Positions 43,607-54,608 of a DNA stretch of 64,000 bases are shown here, one piece after another (positions within the stretch are counted from its first letter, which is position 1; every line of letters starts with the position of its first letter). A model generated the notes under the pieces. That model was not told the DNA's origin. It made no database searches and worked only from the letters and a program-made list of their open reading frames with translations. Made by a program: the position numbers and the translations under genes. Location of the stretch: NCBI RefSeq assembly GCF_030068445.1, contig NZ_JAQPOK010000090.1:47240-111239 (forward strand). Reading direction: 5' to 3'. Source of the stretch: Roseofilum halophilum BLCC-M91 (GTDB lineage: Bacteria > Cyanobacteriota > Cyanobacteriia > Cyanobacteriales > Desertifilaceae).

Positions 43607-44845
43607 CTAGCGGGAAACGCTGTAAATATCTTGTCCTCGTCCCAAGGCATAGCGGAGGGAGTGGGGTAAGTCTTTACTCGATTGGGTTAAGAATACCAGT
43701 AAACCGAGGATCAGGGTAATGGTGATATAGATAAATAGGGTTTGATAGGAAAAGGCTTGGGCAATCATGCCAGCCATGGGGCCGGCTATGGCAATGCCGA
43801 GATCGAAGCCTCCTAAACAGAGACCGAATAAGCGTCCCCGTTCGTGGGGATAGGCGCGATCGGCGATAATGGCGGAGGTGGTGGGAATGAGGAGGCCAAA
43901 ACCAGCGCCTTCTAAGAATCCAGAGAGTAAGAAGAGCCAAGCGGTATCGGCAAAGGTGAGGATGAACATGGCGATCGCATAGAGGAAGATGCTGAAGGTA
44001 ATAAAAATTCCTCGACCAATGCGATCGCTTAACGGGCCGGCAACTAAACGAATACTAAAACTGGCGATCGCGGCGGCGGTAAAAAATAATCCGGCGTTAA
44101 AGTTCACTCCGGTTTCCTGAATTAAGAGGGAAATAAACGAACTCATGCCGCCAAAAGCCAGACCGACATGGAGGAGAACCAGGCTTAAAATGCGAATGCG
44201 GGGACTCAGGAGCAAGCGCCATAGTCCGGGTTGAATGGCGGGTGAGGAGTCGGCTTTCTCTGGGTCGGTGCGCCGCTTTTCTTGGACTTGAGTCATAATC
44301 AAAAGGGCGAGAAACCCGAAACTCGCGGTTAACAGAAACAGAGAGCGATCGCCAAAAGCTTCCTGTACAAATCCCCCTAAAGCGGGGCCAAAGGCCACAC
44401 CGACGGGATTAATCAAGCTCATATAACCCAGAACTTCACCCCGATTTTTTGGGGGGGTCAGATCCGTGACCAGGGCAATATATCCGGTGGTAAAGGCTGC
44501 CAAACTAATGCCGTGGAAACTCCGCACGAGCATCAGGGAGGAAACAGACTCGACGAGGAGATAACCGAGGGGAGCGAGACCACAAACGGCTGTACCAATC
44601 AAGATCACCAGTTTGCGGCTATGGCTATCGGCGATCGCCCCAATGCAAGGTCGAGCTAATAACAGGCCAATGGCAAACGCTCCCATGACAATACCAAGTT
44701 GTCGATCTGCTATCCCTAGCGATCGGAGATAGAGCGGTAAAGTGGGTAACAAAGAGCCAATACTTGACCAAAAGAGTAAACCCGAAGCAAACATCAACAG
44801 CAGATTTTTTCGCTCACTCGCACTCAGGGTTAGGAAAACCTTCAT
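43607..44845 (-). CDS. MFS transporter (drug/H+ antiporter type)
   Basis: A 412-residue protein with 12 predicted helices. The MFS motif A-like loop ARPCIGAIADSHSRKLVILIG lies between helices 2 and 3, with a second copy, AGPLSDRIGRGIFITFS, between helices 8 and 9. Motif C-like GPALGGFVQEAFG follows helix 5. This pattern suits a drug or metabolite exporter driven by protons. I chose the ATG at 44845 (MKVFLTLSASERKN). Substrate unknown. It ends 56 bases after the dead PIN toxin, in convergent orientation. Confidence 0.88.
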   Translation of the reverse strand: MKVFLTLSASERKNLLLMFASGLLFWSSIGSLLPTLPLYLRSLGIADRQLGIVMGAFAIGLLLARPCIGAIADSHSRKLVILIGTAVCGLAPLGYLLVESVSSLMLVRSFHGISLAAFTTGYIALVTDLTPPKNRGEVLGYMSLINPVGVAFGPALGGFVQEAFGDRSLFLLTASFGFLALLIMTQVQEKRRTDPEKADSSPAIQPGLWRLLLSPRIRILSLVLLHVGLAFGGMSSFISLLIQETGVNFNAGLFFTAAAIASFSIRLVAGPLSDRIGRGIFITFSIFLYAIAMFILTFADTAWLFLLSGFLEGAGFGLLIPTTSAIIADRAYPHERGRLFGLCLGGFDLGIAIAGPMAGMIAQAFSYQTLFIYITITLILGLLVFLTQSSKDLPHSLRYALGRGQDIYSVSR

Positions 44846-44971
44846 ATATCTCCCTAGAATCAACCCTTCTTAGTATAGTCAGGGTAACCCTATCCTGGAG
44901 GAAACAAAAAAAACAGGGCAATCCTGCCCTGGGAGTGAAGATGGAGTTGGAAACGATGGACACAAAATCTT

Positions 44972-45172
44972 TTAGACCACTTGCCGAGAAGCCAGCTTCT
45001 CTAAGTCCGCTTGGCTTTGCTGGAGCAGTTGCTCCCGACTATCCGCAGTCTGTTTATAGTTGGGGAGCAAGTTGCGAGCTTGTAGCGCCATGTGAAGTTG
45101 GAGGTGGGCCACATACTCACTAAAGTCTTCACGATGTAACGAGTTTTGGGTTAGGTTTTGCTGTGAATTCAA
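44972..45172 (-). CDS. Small conserved-looking hydrophilic protein
   Basis: A 66-residue protein beginning with TTG, preceded by a good Shine-Dalgarno (AGGAG, 7 bases upstream). The sequence (LHREDFSEYVAHLQLHMALQ, then ARNLLPNYKQTADSREQL) is helical and amphipathic, with no membrane segment. It reads like a real small cyanobacterial protein rather than a chance frame, but I cannot name a family. The plus-strand frame over the same bases is a shadow. It could be a short regulator; this is not supported further. Confidence 0.5.
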   Translation of the reverse strand: MNSQQNLTQNSLHREDFSEYVAHLQLHMALQARNLLPNYKQTADSREQLLQQSQADLEKLASRQVV

Positions 45173-45317
45173 GGTGTTCTCCTGCCGTTACGATCACTGC
45201 TTTGCCAACAGCATAGAGCGTATCATGGCTTTTTGAGGAGGTGAACCCTTCGCAATGAAGCTTAACGATCGCTAGAGATTTTAGTTACAAAATGTAAACT
45301 CTCGTTTCAGACAGAGA

Positions 45318-47402
45318 CTAAGAAACCCCAGTTTCCACGGATGATTTCTGAGAGAGTCGTTTACTTTCTCTCGATAGTCCTTGACTAATGGGAAGCTCAA
45401 TCTGAAACTCTGCTCCCCCTCCCGGTTCAGAATGACACGATAAGCTCCCCCCATGACGCTCGACCACAATTTGATAACTAATCGATAGGCCTAAACCCGT
45501 TCCTTGGCCAATCGGTTTAGTCGTAAAAAAGGGATTAAAGATTTGTTCTTGAACCCCAGGAGGTATCCCTAGCCCATTATCAGCGATGGTAATCATCACC
45601 CGATTCGGTTGGCATAAAGCCGTGGTAATCGTTAATGTGGGTAAAGATTTAGGGCTAGAGTCGTCAGTTAGGATTCGTTGAGTTTCTAAGGCATCAATAC
45701 CATTGGCTAAAATATTCATAAACACTTGATTTAAGTAACCCGGATAGCATTCGATTTTAGGGAGAGTGCCATAATTTCTAATCACCTGAATTTCTTGAAC
45801 CTCCCGTTGAGTCCTCAATCTATTTTGTAAAATCAATAAACTATTTTCAATCCCTTCGTGCAGATCAACCTCTTTGATTCCATCTTCATCCAAACGGGAA
45901 AAATTACGCAGGGACTTAACAATTTCCCGAATTCGTTCCGAACCAGTCTTCATAGAAGATAAAATTTTCTGAAAATCGTTCAAGACAAACTCTAATTCAA
46001 TCTCTTCCATCAATTCGGCGATCGCTAAGGGAGGGTCTGGATAATAGGTTTGGTACAATTCAATCAAGCTTAACAGGTCTTCGGCATAATTTTGAGCAGG
46101 AGCCAGGTTAGAATGAATAAAACTAATGGGATTATTAATTTCATGGGCAATTCCGGCGACCAATTGCCCCAAACCGGACATTTTTTCCGCTTGAATCAGT
46201 TGGCTTTGGGTCGCTCGCAAGTTTTTCAGGGTGACTTCTGCGGATTCTTTGGCCTGTTTGAGTAATGTTTTTTCTTCTTCTAACTCTTCAAACAATTCTC
46301 GCACTTGGGCCGTCATTTGATTAAATGCGGTGGCTAAAACGCCTAATTCATTGGCTTCCGTAATCGGTACTTCTGTATTAAAGTTGCCTTCACGGATTCT
46401 CAGGGCTGCCTCGGTCAGATGCTTGAGAGGAGAGAGAATACGATGGGCACGGTAAAATCCGATCCCCATGGAAATCAGTGTAATTAAAAACAAAGCGATG
46501 ATCGTAATTCGCAGCATTCTAGCGATCGGGGCATAGGCTTCTTTTACCGGTAATTCAACCACTAATTTCCATTGCATACTGGGAATAATCGTTGTTGCGC
46601 CTAATACCTTTTGATCGTACAGTCCTGAATAAATATTCAGTTGAGTATTATTTCGAGGCCAAAGATTCTGCAATAACTCTGGATCGGAAATTTGTTGCAG
46701 CTCAAAATTATCTTGCCTCATTCCGGTTTGGGCAACGATCGCATAGCGCTCATCTAAAATATAAGTATATCCCGTTTTTCCGACTAACATATTTGACACA
46801 ACAAAGCCCAGGAACCTTAAATCAATTTCAGCCATCAACACACCATCAACCCGATCCTCTTCATTACGAATCGGCACTGATAAGATTGTTTTCGGCGATC
46901 GATCTTTGGGATCGAGATGGACATACGAAACATATTCTTCTTGCAGATCAAAAGAGTGAATAAATATCTGAGAATTCGACAGATTTTGACCTGAATTAAT
47001 AGTGCTACTCGGATCTAGAAATACTAGATTAATTACCTCACCTTGACGATTGACAATTCCTACCGATCGATAGGCATCATTATGACGAATTAAGCCTTCT
47101 AGAAACCGGGTTTGAGTTTGAGATTCTAAATTCGTTAACCCTCGAACTCGTGCCAAATATCCCAATTGTCTCTTAAGATCATCTAAATAATTATTGATTC
47201 GACTCGCAGCTAATTCCGATCGGTTTTCTTGTAACTCTTGATTTTTTTGTAACTCCGATTTTAAGCTCAAATACCCCAGGATTCCTCCAGTAGTGATTAC
47301 ACTCAATAAACCAACTAAAATCAGGCTATAGCGAAGTTGATTCGATAAGGAAAAGACTTTTAGTAAAGACTTTTTTGGAGATTTTAAGGTTCGATATTTC
47401 AT
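45318..47402 (-). CDS. Cache-HAMP sensor histidine kinase
   Basis: A 694-residue membrane kinase. Helix 1 is at about 25-48, a periplasmic double-Cache-type domain at about 60-305 (GVLMAEIDLRFLGFVVSNML, GKTGYTYILDERYAIVAQTG), helix 2 at about 310-335, HAMP at about 336-390, then a coiled coil. The dimerisation domain has phosphorylated His in GIAHEINNPISFIHSNL. The ATPase domain has NGLGIPP and GQGTGLGLSISYQIVVERHG. It senses a small extracellular ligand, probably an amino acid or organic acid (family knowledge). No response regulator is adjacent, so the partner is elsewhere. Confidence 0.93.
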   Translation of the reverse strand: MKYRTLKSPKKSLLKVFSLSNQLRYSLILVGLLSVITTGGILGYLSLKSELQKNQELQENRSELAASRINNYLDDLKRQLGYLARVRGLTNLESQTQTRFLEGLIRHNDAYRSVGIVNRQGEVINLVFLDPSSTINSGQNLSNSQIFIHSFDLQEEYVSYVHLDPKDRSPKTILSVPIRNEEDRVDGVLMAEIDLRFLGFVVSNMLVGKTGYTYILDERYAIVAQTGMRQDNFELQQISDPELLQNLWPRNNTQLNIYSGLYDQKVLGATTIIPSMQWKLVVELPVKEAYAPIARMLRITIIALFLITLISMGIGFYRAHRILSPLKHLTEAALRIREGNFNTEVPITEANELGVLATAFNQMTAQVRELFEELEEEKTLLKQAKESAEVTLKNLRATQSQLIQAEKMSGLGQLVAGIAHEINNPISFIHSNLAPAQNYAEDLLSLIELYQTYYPDPPLAIAELMEEIELEFVLNDFQKILSSMKTGSERIREIVKSLRNFSRLDEDGIKEVDLHEGIENSLLILQNRLRTQREVQEIQVIRNYGTLPKIECYPGYLNQVFMNILANGIDALETQRILTDDSSPKSLPTLTITTALCQPNRVMITIADNGLGIPPGVQEQIFNPFFTTKPIGQGTGLGLSISYQIVVERHGGSLSCHSEPGGGAEFQIELPISQGLSRESKRLSQKSSVETGVS

Positions 47403-47517
47403 CGATCAATTCCTAGTAGGATTAGATGTTATAGGTAAATTGAAGTTTGCCGACGATCCGATCGTCTCCTTTTTTGGGGGTTATCACCCATACAGCGCTT
47501 TCCGCTTCGCGGAGATG

Positions 47518-47612
47518 TTTCGGCTGTCGCCGACATGAATCGGCTGTCGCCGACATGAATCGGCTGTCGCCGACATGAACATGTCGGACGTGCATGTTGG
47601 CGCAGCCGAAAG
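47518..47612. repeat. Three 20-base tandem repeats within a large hairpin
   Basis: CGGCTGTCGCCGACATGAAT occurs three times in tandem (47521-47580) and is followed by an imperfect inverse copy (CATGTTGGCGCAGCCGAAAG). The whole can fold into a long stem. The repeat lies in the 614-base gap between the divergent kinase and the TPS-CHAT gene; the rest of that gap (47613-48016) shows no gene, only HIP1 sites and AT-rich promoter-like DNA near 47820-47930. Confidence 0.7.
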
Positions 47613-48016
47613 TCCAAAACCTGCGGTAATGGGTAGAGCGATCGCAGCCGATCGCTCAGGTCAGGGGTAAAACACTGAGAACACCAGTCAACATCAATAA
47701 TTGATGATGCATACCAACGGTTATCCTACAGGTCAGGATGGGATCGGCGATCGCTTCCTACCCATGCCTAGTTATAACTCGCACAGTAGTTTTACTTAGC
47801 CATTTTAGTCGATCATTCTGAAAAAATTGTGAAATTATGAATTTTTATTACGTTCTGCTGCTTGCCAAAGCTATCATGGATTAACAATGCTTATTAACAT
47901 AATTTATTAACATAGGCTGATTTGCCATGAACTTGACATTAACTCGTCCCTCGAACCAAATTTAGAATCCTATTTTGCCTTCACCCAACCCCCCTGATGA
48001 TTGACCTAACAAAATA

Positions 48017-51000
48017 ATGACCCCGGAGATCAAAAAGATGAAAAAAAGAGTGAATAATACTAGATATATCAGTACATCTTGGTGGCTTTATTCTCTGGTG
48101 GCCAGTACCCTCCTACATCTCTATGGAGGCTTAGATCGTCCAGCTCTAGGGCAGTCCATTATTCCCGCTCAAGATGGTACAGGAACACTGGTTTATCCAG
48201 GGAATAATCAACAGTTTAATATCCAAGGGGGAACCAAAGCGGGGCAAAATCTGTTTCATAGTTTTCAGCAATTTGGATTAACCCAAGGTCAAATTGCCAA
48301 CTTTATGGCTCAACCGGATATCCAAAATATTTTGGGTCGTGTGGTAGGGGGCGATCCGTCCGTGATTAATGGCTTAATTCAACTGAGCAATAGCAGCGCT
48401 AACCTCTATTTAATTAATCCTGCGGGGATTCTCTTTGGGCCCAATGCCAGCTTAAATGTGCCCGCCGATTTTTATGCCACGACAGCAACGAGCATTGGAC
48501 TAGGACTCGATCAATGGTTTAATGTAGTCGGTTCTAATGATTGGAGTCGCTTAACCGGAAACCCCACAGAATTTAAGTTTGAGGATGCTAAACCGGGCAG
48601 TATTGTTAATTTGGGCAATTTACAAGTTAATGAGCAGCAAACCCTGGGTTTAATTGGCGGGAATACGCTTAATTTGGGAACCCTATCTGCACCGGGGGGA
48701 ACCATTACCATGGCTGCGGTTCCGGGAGAAAATTCGGTACGCCTCTCCCAAGAGGGCCATCTCTTAAGTTTAGACCTGCCGGTGAATTCCGAAAATGCCC
48801 ATTCCCAAGCCATTACCCCCTTAACCCTTCCGGAGCTGTTGACCAGTAGTGAAGTCAACCATGCTAAAAGTGTAACGGTGAATGCCCAGGGCCAGGTGGT
48901 GTTAACGGGATCGGGAATTACACTTCCGGAAATGTCGGGGTTGGCGATCGCCTCCGGAACCCTCGATACTTCTAGTATAACCGGTGGAAAGATCGGCATT
49001 TTAGGCGATCGCATTGGCATCATCGATGCTCAGATCAACGCCTCCGGAACCCAAGGAGGTGGAACCATCAACATTGGCGGTTCCTTCCAAGGAAAGGGCC
49101 CCCTTCCCAACAGTAACTTTACCCTCGTTAACGAAAACAGCATCATCAATGCCGATGCACTCCTGAATGGAGATGGGGGAGACATCATCATCTGGAGCGA
49201 TGAGACCACCCAATTTTTCGGTCAAATTAGCGCCAAAGGAGGCCAAACTTCTGGCAATGGCGGATTTGTCGAAATATCCGGTCTATCGTTCCTAAACTAC
49301 CAAGGAGAAGTCAACACCACTGCACCCCAAGGACTCACCGGAACCCTACTACTCGACCCCACCAATATAGAAGTCGTTGCTGAAGGAGGAGACACCAGTG
49401 ACCTAGAAGACGTAGACCAATTTAGCGATCCCGACCTCAATACCACCGAAAGTATTACCCGCATTAACGTTAGTGCCATTAACGGAGCAGAAACCAACGT
49501 CACCCTACAAGCGACCGAAAATATCACCTTCAGTGAAGCAGTTAATATGACCATTGAATTTGTGGGACTCTCTGCTGAAGCTGGAAGCTCTATCGATGTG
49601 GATGCCAGCATTACCACCACTACCGGCAATCTCACCCTCGACGCTCCCACCATCAATATTAATGCTCCCCTGAGTACAGGGGGAGGCTTTGCTGTACTCC
49701 AAAACAGCAGCACTGCATCAAGCAGTGCTTCCATTACCGTTAATCAGAGCATTACTACCAGTGGAGGGAATATTGGTCTCGGCGGTGCAACCACAGCAGA
49801 TACACCCAACATCGATGTAAATGCTGCACTGAATACTGGAGGGGGAGAGATTACGGCGATCGCCAATCAGATTACCACAGGAGACATCACCACCAGTGGA
49901 GGCGCAATTAATATCACTGCTGATAGCACAGTCACCACAGGAAACTTCACCACCAGTGGAGGTTTAGTCAGTATCAGCGCTGATAGCACCATTACTCTAG
50001 GCAATATCAATACCTCTAACACCACCAGTGATGGAGGAGATATCACTCTACTGTCTACATCGGACAGTATCACCACAGGAACCATCAATACCACCAGTAG
50101 CTCCAGTGGAGGCGGTAATGTTGTCCTAAGTGCCCCCAATGACATAGAAGTCACCTCCATTAATGCAGAAGGAGGAAGTATTGGAGGCAATGTTGACCTC
50201 ACGACCGACGGCTTTGTGCGCGTTACCGGAACCTTCACCGCAAGCAATACTGAAACCGCCAGCATTTCTACTTCTGGAGCCACGGAAACAGATGGCGGAA
50301 CCATTACCATTACCCATGGTGGCAACGGCACAACCCCTTTTATTGTCGGTGATGCCGCCACCAATGGTACAGCAGGCGTAATTACCAGAGGCACGGGTAC
50401 AGAATCCACCATCAGTATTACCAACGAATTCTTAGAAAGTCACACTCAGGACACAGAACAGATTCAAATTCTCACGACTACCCCAACCCCAAACCCAAAC
50501 CCAACCCCCAACCCAAACCCCAACCCCACCCCAACCCCAAACAAAAAAACAAAACCCCCCCCACGCCAAACCACAACTCCACCAACTGGAGAGCAACCGC
50601 CCCAGGATGGAGGAGCAGAGCAACCTCCCCAGGATGGAGGGCAGCAACCGCCCCAGGATGGAGGAGCAGAGCAACCGCCCCAGGATGGAGGGCAGCAACC
50701 GCCCCAGGATGGAGGAGGAGAGCAACCGCCCCAGGATGGAGGAGCAGAGCAACCGCCCCAGGATGGAGGGCAGCAACCGCCCCAGGATGGAGGAGCAGAG
50801 CAACCGCCCCAGGATGGAGGAGCAGAGCAACCGCCCCAGGATGGAGGGCAGCAACCTCCCCAGGATGGAGGGCAGCAACCGCCCCAGGATGGAGGAGCAG
50901 AGCAACCGCCCCAGGATAGAAGAGTTGAGCAGTTGAATCCCACCCAAGAAGGTTTACACAATCCTACATCCCCCAATCAGCCGGTGGGAAATCGCGGCCC

Positions 51001-52510
51001 CGAAGGCCCTAGCACTACCAGTTCATTAGGAGAACCAGGTCTACAAAATCCTGGCAGTGGAGAATCCACCCTACAACAGGCTCCCGATCGCCAAACTCAA
51101 GCGGCCGAACCCTCACAAGACCAAGCTCCCTCACAAGACCAACCTGATACCAGACAAACCGACCAACCCCAAGACACACAAGACTCTGGTGAACCTCGCC
51201 AGAACACTTCTAATACTTCTAATCGCCTTGCCCGGTCAGAAGCCTTACAAGTAGCTCGCAATAACATTGATACTCAACTCGATGCTGGTAATTTAGATCA
51301 AGCCACCTTATCGATTGATAACTTATTCATGGATCAATTATCTCTGTATACCGGAGAAGAATATGAAGTTAATGATGACATTCAATCGATCGCCCAATTC
51401 CAAGAGCGCCTAGCCGAAATTGAAGAACTGACCGGCAAAACCACAGTCGTCACCTATGTTTTGTCCCGCCCGAATCAATTGGATTTCATCTTAATTACGC
51501 CCAGGGGTCAAGCCATTTACAAAAGCGTTCCCAACACTCAACGGGCAGATGTCCTCAAAGCCATTGAAAACTTTAGAAGCGAACTAACCAATCCCCGTAA
51601 ACGCAATAGCACCAGTTATTTACCCTATGCACAACAACTTTATCAATGGTTAATTGCGCCCATAGAAGATCAGTTAGAAGAGGCAGGAACCGATGTTTTA
51701 GTCTTCAGCATGGATGTGGGGTTACGGTCTCTTCCGGTAGCTGCTTTGCATGATGGAGAACAATTCCTGATTGAAAAATATAATTTGGGCTTAATTCCTT
51801 CTGTACTCTTGACTGATACTAAATACCAGTCCTTAGAAAATGCTGAAGTCTTAGCCTTTGGAGCCTCTGAGTTTAGCCAACAAGCCCCTTTGCCCGCCGT
51901 TCCGGTGGAGATCGAGACAATTACTAGAAATTTATGGTCAGGCAAAGGATTTTTGAATAATGAATTTACTCGTAATAATTTAGTCTCTCAACGGGAGTTT
52001 GCGCCTTCGGCGATCGTGCATTTAGCCACCCATGCAGAGTTCAACGCGGGATCGCCCCAAAATTCTTATATCCAACTGTGGGATGAACAACTCACTCTCG
52101 ACAATTTAAGGACATTAGGATGGGATAATCCTCAAGTGGAACTGTTGGTTTTGAGTGCCTGTCGTACCGCAGTGGGCGATCCATCAGCAGAATTAGGATT
52201 TGCGGGTTTAGCCGTACAAGCCGGTGTAAAAAGCGCCCTAGCTAGTCTGTGGTATGTCTCCGATGAAGGCACATTAGCCCTAATGACTCAGTTCTATGAT
52301 TATTTGAGAAATGCACAACTGAAATCTGATGCTTTGCGAGAAGCGCAGCTTGCCATGCTCAGGGGTGAAGTGCGTATTGAAGGGGGTCAATTGCGGGCTA
52401 GTCGCGGGGGTAATGTTTCTCTACCACCAGTATTAGCGAATGTAGCAGAGCGGCCTTTAGCCCATCCCTATTACTGGTCAGGGTTTACGATGATTGGTTC
52501 CCCTTGGTAA
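48017..52510 (+). CDS. Secreted TPS (filamentous hemagglutinin-like) protein with C-terminal CHAT domain
   Basis: A 1497-residue protein. It has a basic N-terminus and signal peptide (about 10-46, WWLYSLVASTLLHLYGG, then ALGQ). A two-partner-secretion carbohydrate-dependent hemagglutination domain follows (about 46-290, NPAGILFGPNASLNVPADFY). A long beta-helix region rich in Thr, Gly and Asn runs to about 820. A Pro/Asn linker, 13 copies of QPPQDGG (859-967) and a Gln/Pro/Ser-rich stretch come next. The C-terminal CHAT domain (about 1165-1497) has intact catalytic His1339 (ATHAEF) and Cys1382 (LSACRTA). Such a secreted caspase-like domain could be anchored or released at the cell surface. No TpsB transporter gene is in the window. 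Start could be the ATG at 48038 (MKKRVNN). Confidence 0.9.
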   Translation: MTPEIKKMKKRVNNTRYISTSWWLYSLVASTLLHLYGGLDRPALGQSIIPAQDGTGTLVYPGNNQQFNIQGGTKAGQNLFHSFQQFGLTQGQIANFMAQPDIQNILGRVVGGDPSVINGLIQLSNSSANLYLINPAGILFGPNASLNVPADFYATTATSIGLGLDQWFNVVGSNDWSRLTGNPTEFKFEDAKPGSIVNLGNLQVNEQQTLGLIGGNTLNLGTLSAPGGTITMAAVPGENSVRLSQEGHLLSLDLPVNSENAHSQAITPLTLPELLTSSEVNHAKSVTVNAQGQVVLTGSGITLPEMSGLAIASGTLDTSSITGGKIGILGDRIGIIDAQINASGTQGGGTINIGGSFQGKGPLPNSNFTLVNENSIINADALLNGDGGDIIIWSDETTQFFGQISAKGGQTSGNGGFVEISGLSFLNYQGEVNTTAPQGLTGTLLLDPTNIEVVAEGGDTSDLEDVDQFSDPDLNTTESITRINVSAINGAETNVTLQATENITFSEAVNMTIEFVGLSAEAGSSIDVDASITTTTGNLTLDAPTININAPLSTGGGFAVLQNSSTASSSASITVNQSITTSGGNIGLGGATTADTPNIDVNAALNTGGGEITAIANQITTGDITTSGGAINITADSTVTTGNFTTSGGLVSISADSTITLGNINTSNTTSDGGDITLLSTSDSITTGTINTTSSSSGGGNVVLSAPNDIEVTSINAEGGSIGGNVDLTTDGFVRVTGTFTASNTETASISTSGATETDGGTITITHGGNGTTPFIVGDAATNGTAGVITRGTGTESTISITNEFLESHTQDTEQIQILTTTPTPNPNPTPNPNPNPTPTPNKKTKPPPRQTTTPPTGEQPPQDGGAEQPPQDGGQQPPQDGGAEQPPQDGGQQPPQDGGGEQPPQDGGAEQPPQDGGQQPPQDGGAEQPPQDGGAEQPPQDGGQQPPQDGGQQPPQDGGAEQPPQDRRVEQLNPTQEGLHNPTSPNQPVGNRGPEGPSTTSSLGEPGLQNPGSGESTLQQAPDRQTQAAEPSQDQAPSQDQPDTRQTDQPQDTQDSGEPRQNTSNTSNRLARSEALQVARNNIDTQLDAGNLDQATLSIDNLFMDQLSLYTGEEYEVNDDIQSIAQFQERLAEIEELTGKTTVVTYVLSRPNQLDFILITPRGQAIYKSVPNTQRADVLKAIENFRSELTNPRKRNSTSYLPYAQQLYQWLIAPIEDQLEEAGTDVLVFSMDVGLRSLPVAALHDGEQFLIEKYNLGLIPSVLLTDTKYQSLENAEVLAFGASEFSQQAPLPAVPVEIETITRNLWSGKGFLNNEFTRNNLVSQREFAPSAIVHLATHAEFNAGSPQNSYIQLWDEQLTLDNLRTLGWDNPQVELLVLSACRTAVGDPSAELGFAGLAVQAGVKSALASLWYVSDEGTLALMTQFYDYLRNAQLKSDALREAQLAMLRGEVRIEGGQLRASRGGNVSLPPVLANVAERPLAHPYYWSGFTMIGSPW
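50591..50917 (+). repeat. 13 tandem QPPQDGG-encoding units
   Basis: 327 bases made of 24- and 27-base units (CAACCGCCCCAGGATGGAGG core, with GGAGCAGAG or GGAGGGCAG joins) encode 13 copies of (A/G)EQPPQDGG or QQPPQDGG. The high DNA identity between units suggests recent expansion and likely length variation among strains. It is a flexible, negatively charged spacer before the CHAT domain. Confidence 0.9.
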
Positions 52511-52518
52511 TTCGGATT

Positions 52519-53154
52519 CTATCCCTCTTTCGGCACACTGACAAAAGAGGGGTATTGCATGGTTTGCTCTAACCGGGGTAAAGCATGGGTGGCCGATTCT
52601 CGAATATAAGTATCCACCGATTCATCATTGGCCAATTGGGTTAACACCTCTGTAGCGCGGCTATCTCCCATAGAAGCTAAAGCATTAATAATCGATACCC
52701 CTAACGCTAAATTCTCCGTCGTTTGTAGGGTTTCCACTAACAAATCTAACACCGGCGAACCTACAGCTCCTAACGCCATGACTGCGGCAATATTCACTAC
52801 CGGATTGGGATGATTGAGTGCTACTTTTAAGCCTTCTACCCCTTCTTCGGGAAAAGCATCGGGGCCATAATTCACGGCAACCTGGGCCAAAGCTTTGACA
52901 CAACTGGCTTGAATCGTGGCATTATCGCTGGATTCAAATAGGGAAACAATTGCACAAACCGCATCTGGGCCAATCACCCCCAAGGCTTTCACGGCTGCTC
53001 GGCGAATGTCTACAGTTTCCTCATTCACCATCTCAATTAAGCGGCCAATCGTGTGTTCATCGCGATTTTCCGCTAACTCTATCATGGCCCGCTCTCGTAG
53101 ATTGGGGTTGGGATGTTTAAGCTGTGCAAATAAAGCGTCGGTATCCGTGGTCAT
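52519..53154 (-). CDS. cpeZ: CpeZ, HEAT-repeat phycoerythrin maturation protein
   Basis: A 211-residue protein made of five or six HEAT repeats (NPNLRERAMIELAENRDEHTIG, and AVKALGVIGPDAVCAIVSLF). In phycoerythrin-making cyanobacteria, CpeZ acts with the lyase CpeY as a chaperone-like partner for phycoerythrin. Length fits CpeZ (about 205). I chose the ATG at 53154 (MTTDTDALFAQL); the longer frame to 53226 begins with an unrelated hydrophobic stretch. It lies 167 bases downstream of cpeA on the same strand, so it may be a low-level read-through product of the cpeBA operon. Generic HEAT proteins are the alternative, but the context is strong. Confidence 0.8.
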   Translation of the reverse strand: MTTDTDALFAQLKHPNPNLRERAMIELAENRDEHTIGRLIEMVNEETVDIRRAAVKALGVIGPDAVCAIVSLFESSDNATIQASCVKALAQVAVNYGPDAFPEEGVEGLKVALNHPNPVVNIAAVMALGAVGSPVLDLLVETLQTTENLALGVSIINALASMGDSRATEVLTQLANDESVDTYIRESATHALPRLEQTMQYPSFVSVPKEG

Positions 53155-53321
53155 AGGATTAATCAGTAATAATGAACAGAGCAAGAACTCTAAGTCTTGA
53201 ACTTGACTGAACAGGAAGCCAGCCAAGTTTTAGACCTAGAGTTCTCTAAGGGTTCATTCTTGAACTTAATTGTTGAACATTAAGCTTCAAGAACTCAACT
53301 CAATGTTTTCCCAGGGATAGA

Positions 53322-53849
<528 letters not shown>

Positions 53850-53918
53850 TTACTTTTTAATGGACGATTGCCCGTAGATCTTCGGTGCAGTTATTTATCG
53901 GTTTTTAGCTTTCGGTTT

Positions 53919-54488
<570 letters not shown>

Positions 54489-54508
54489 TCAATAGTTGAA
54501 TTTAAGTA

Positions 54509-54527
54509 ACCCGTTACGGGAACGGGT
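54509..54527 (-). promoter_or_regulatory. Inverted repeat in cpeB leader
   Basis: A perfect 7-base inverted repeat (ACCCGTT-ACGGG-AACGGGT) lies 36 to 54 bases upstream of the cpeB start codon, in the 135-base gap shared with divergent cpeY. It could be a leader hairpin or a regulator-binding site. No clear Cgi-type terminator or CcaR direct repeat could be recognised. Confidence 0.45.
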
Positions 54528-54608
54528 CATAATCGACTATAGGAGATGAGGGTTAACCAGACCCGGTTTATGATAAACAAGGTAACAATCCTTTACAATG
54601 ATAGAGGT

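Noticed and set aside
44764..45123. 119-aa plus-strand frame over the small minus-strand gene
   Set aside because: The minus-strand frame has a proper Shine-Dalgarno and protein-like composition; the plus frame overlaps the MFS start region and is a shadow.
47521..47580. Possible CRISPR array from three 20-base repeats
   Set aside because: The repeats are directly adjacent with no spacers, and no cas genes are nearby.
50432..50976. Long minus-strand open frames rich in CSSILGRLL or PPSWGGC
   Set aside because: They are antisense shadows of the QPPQDGG array and arise from its base composition.
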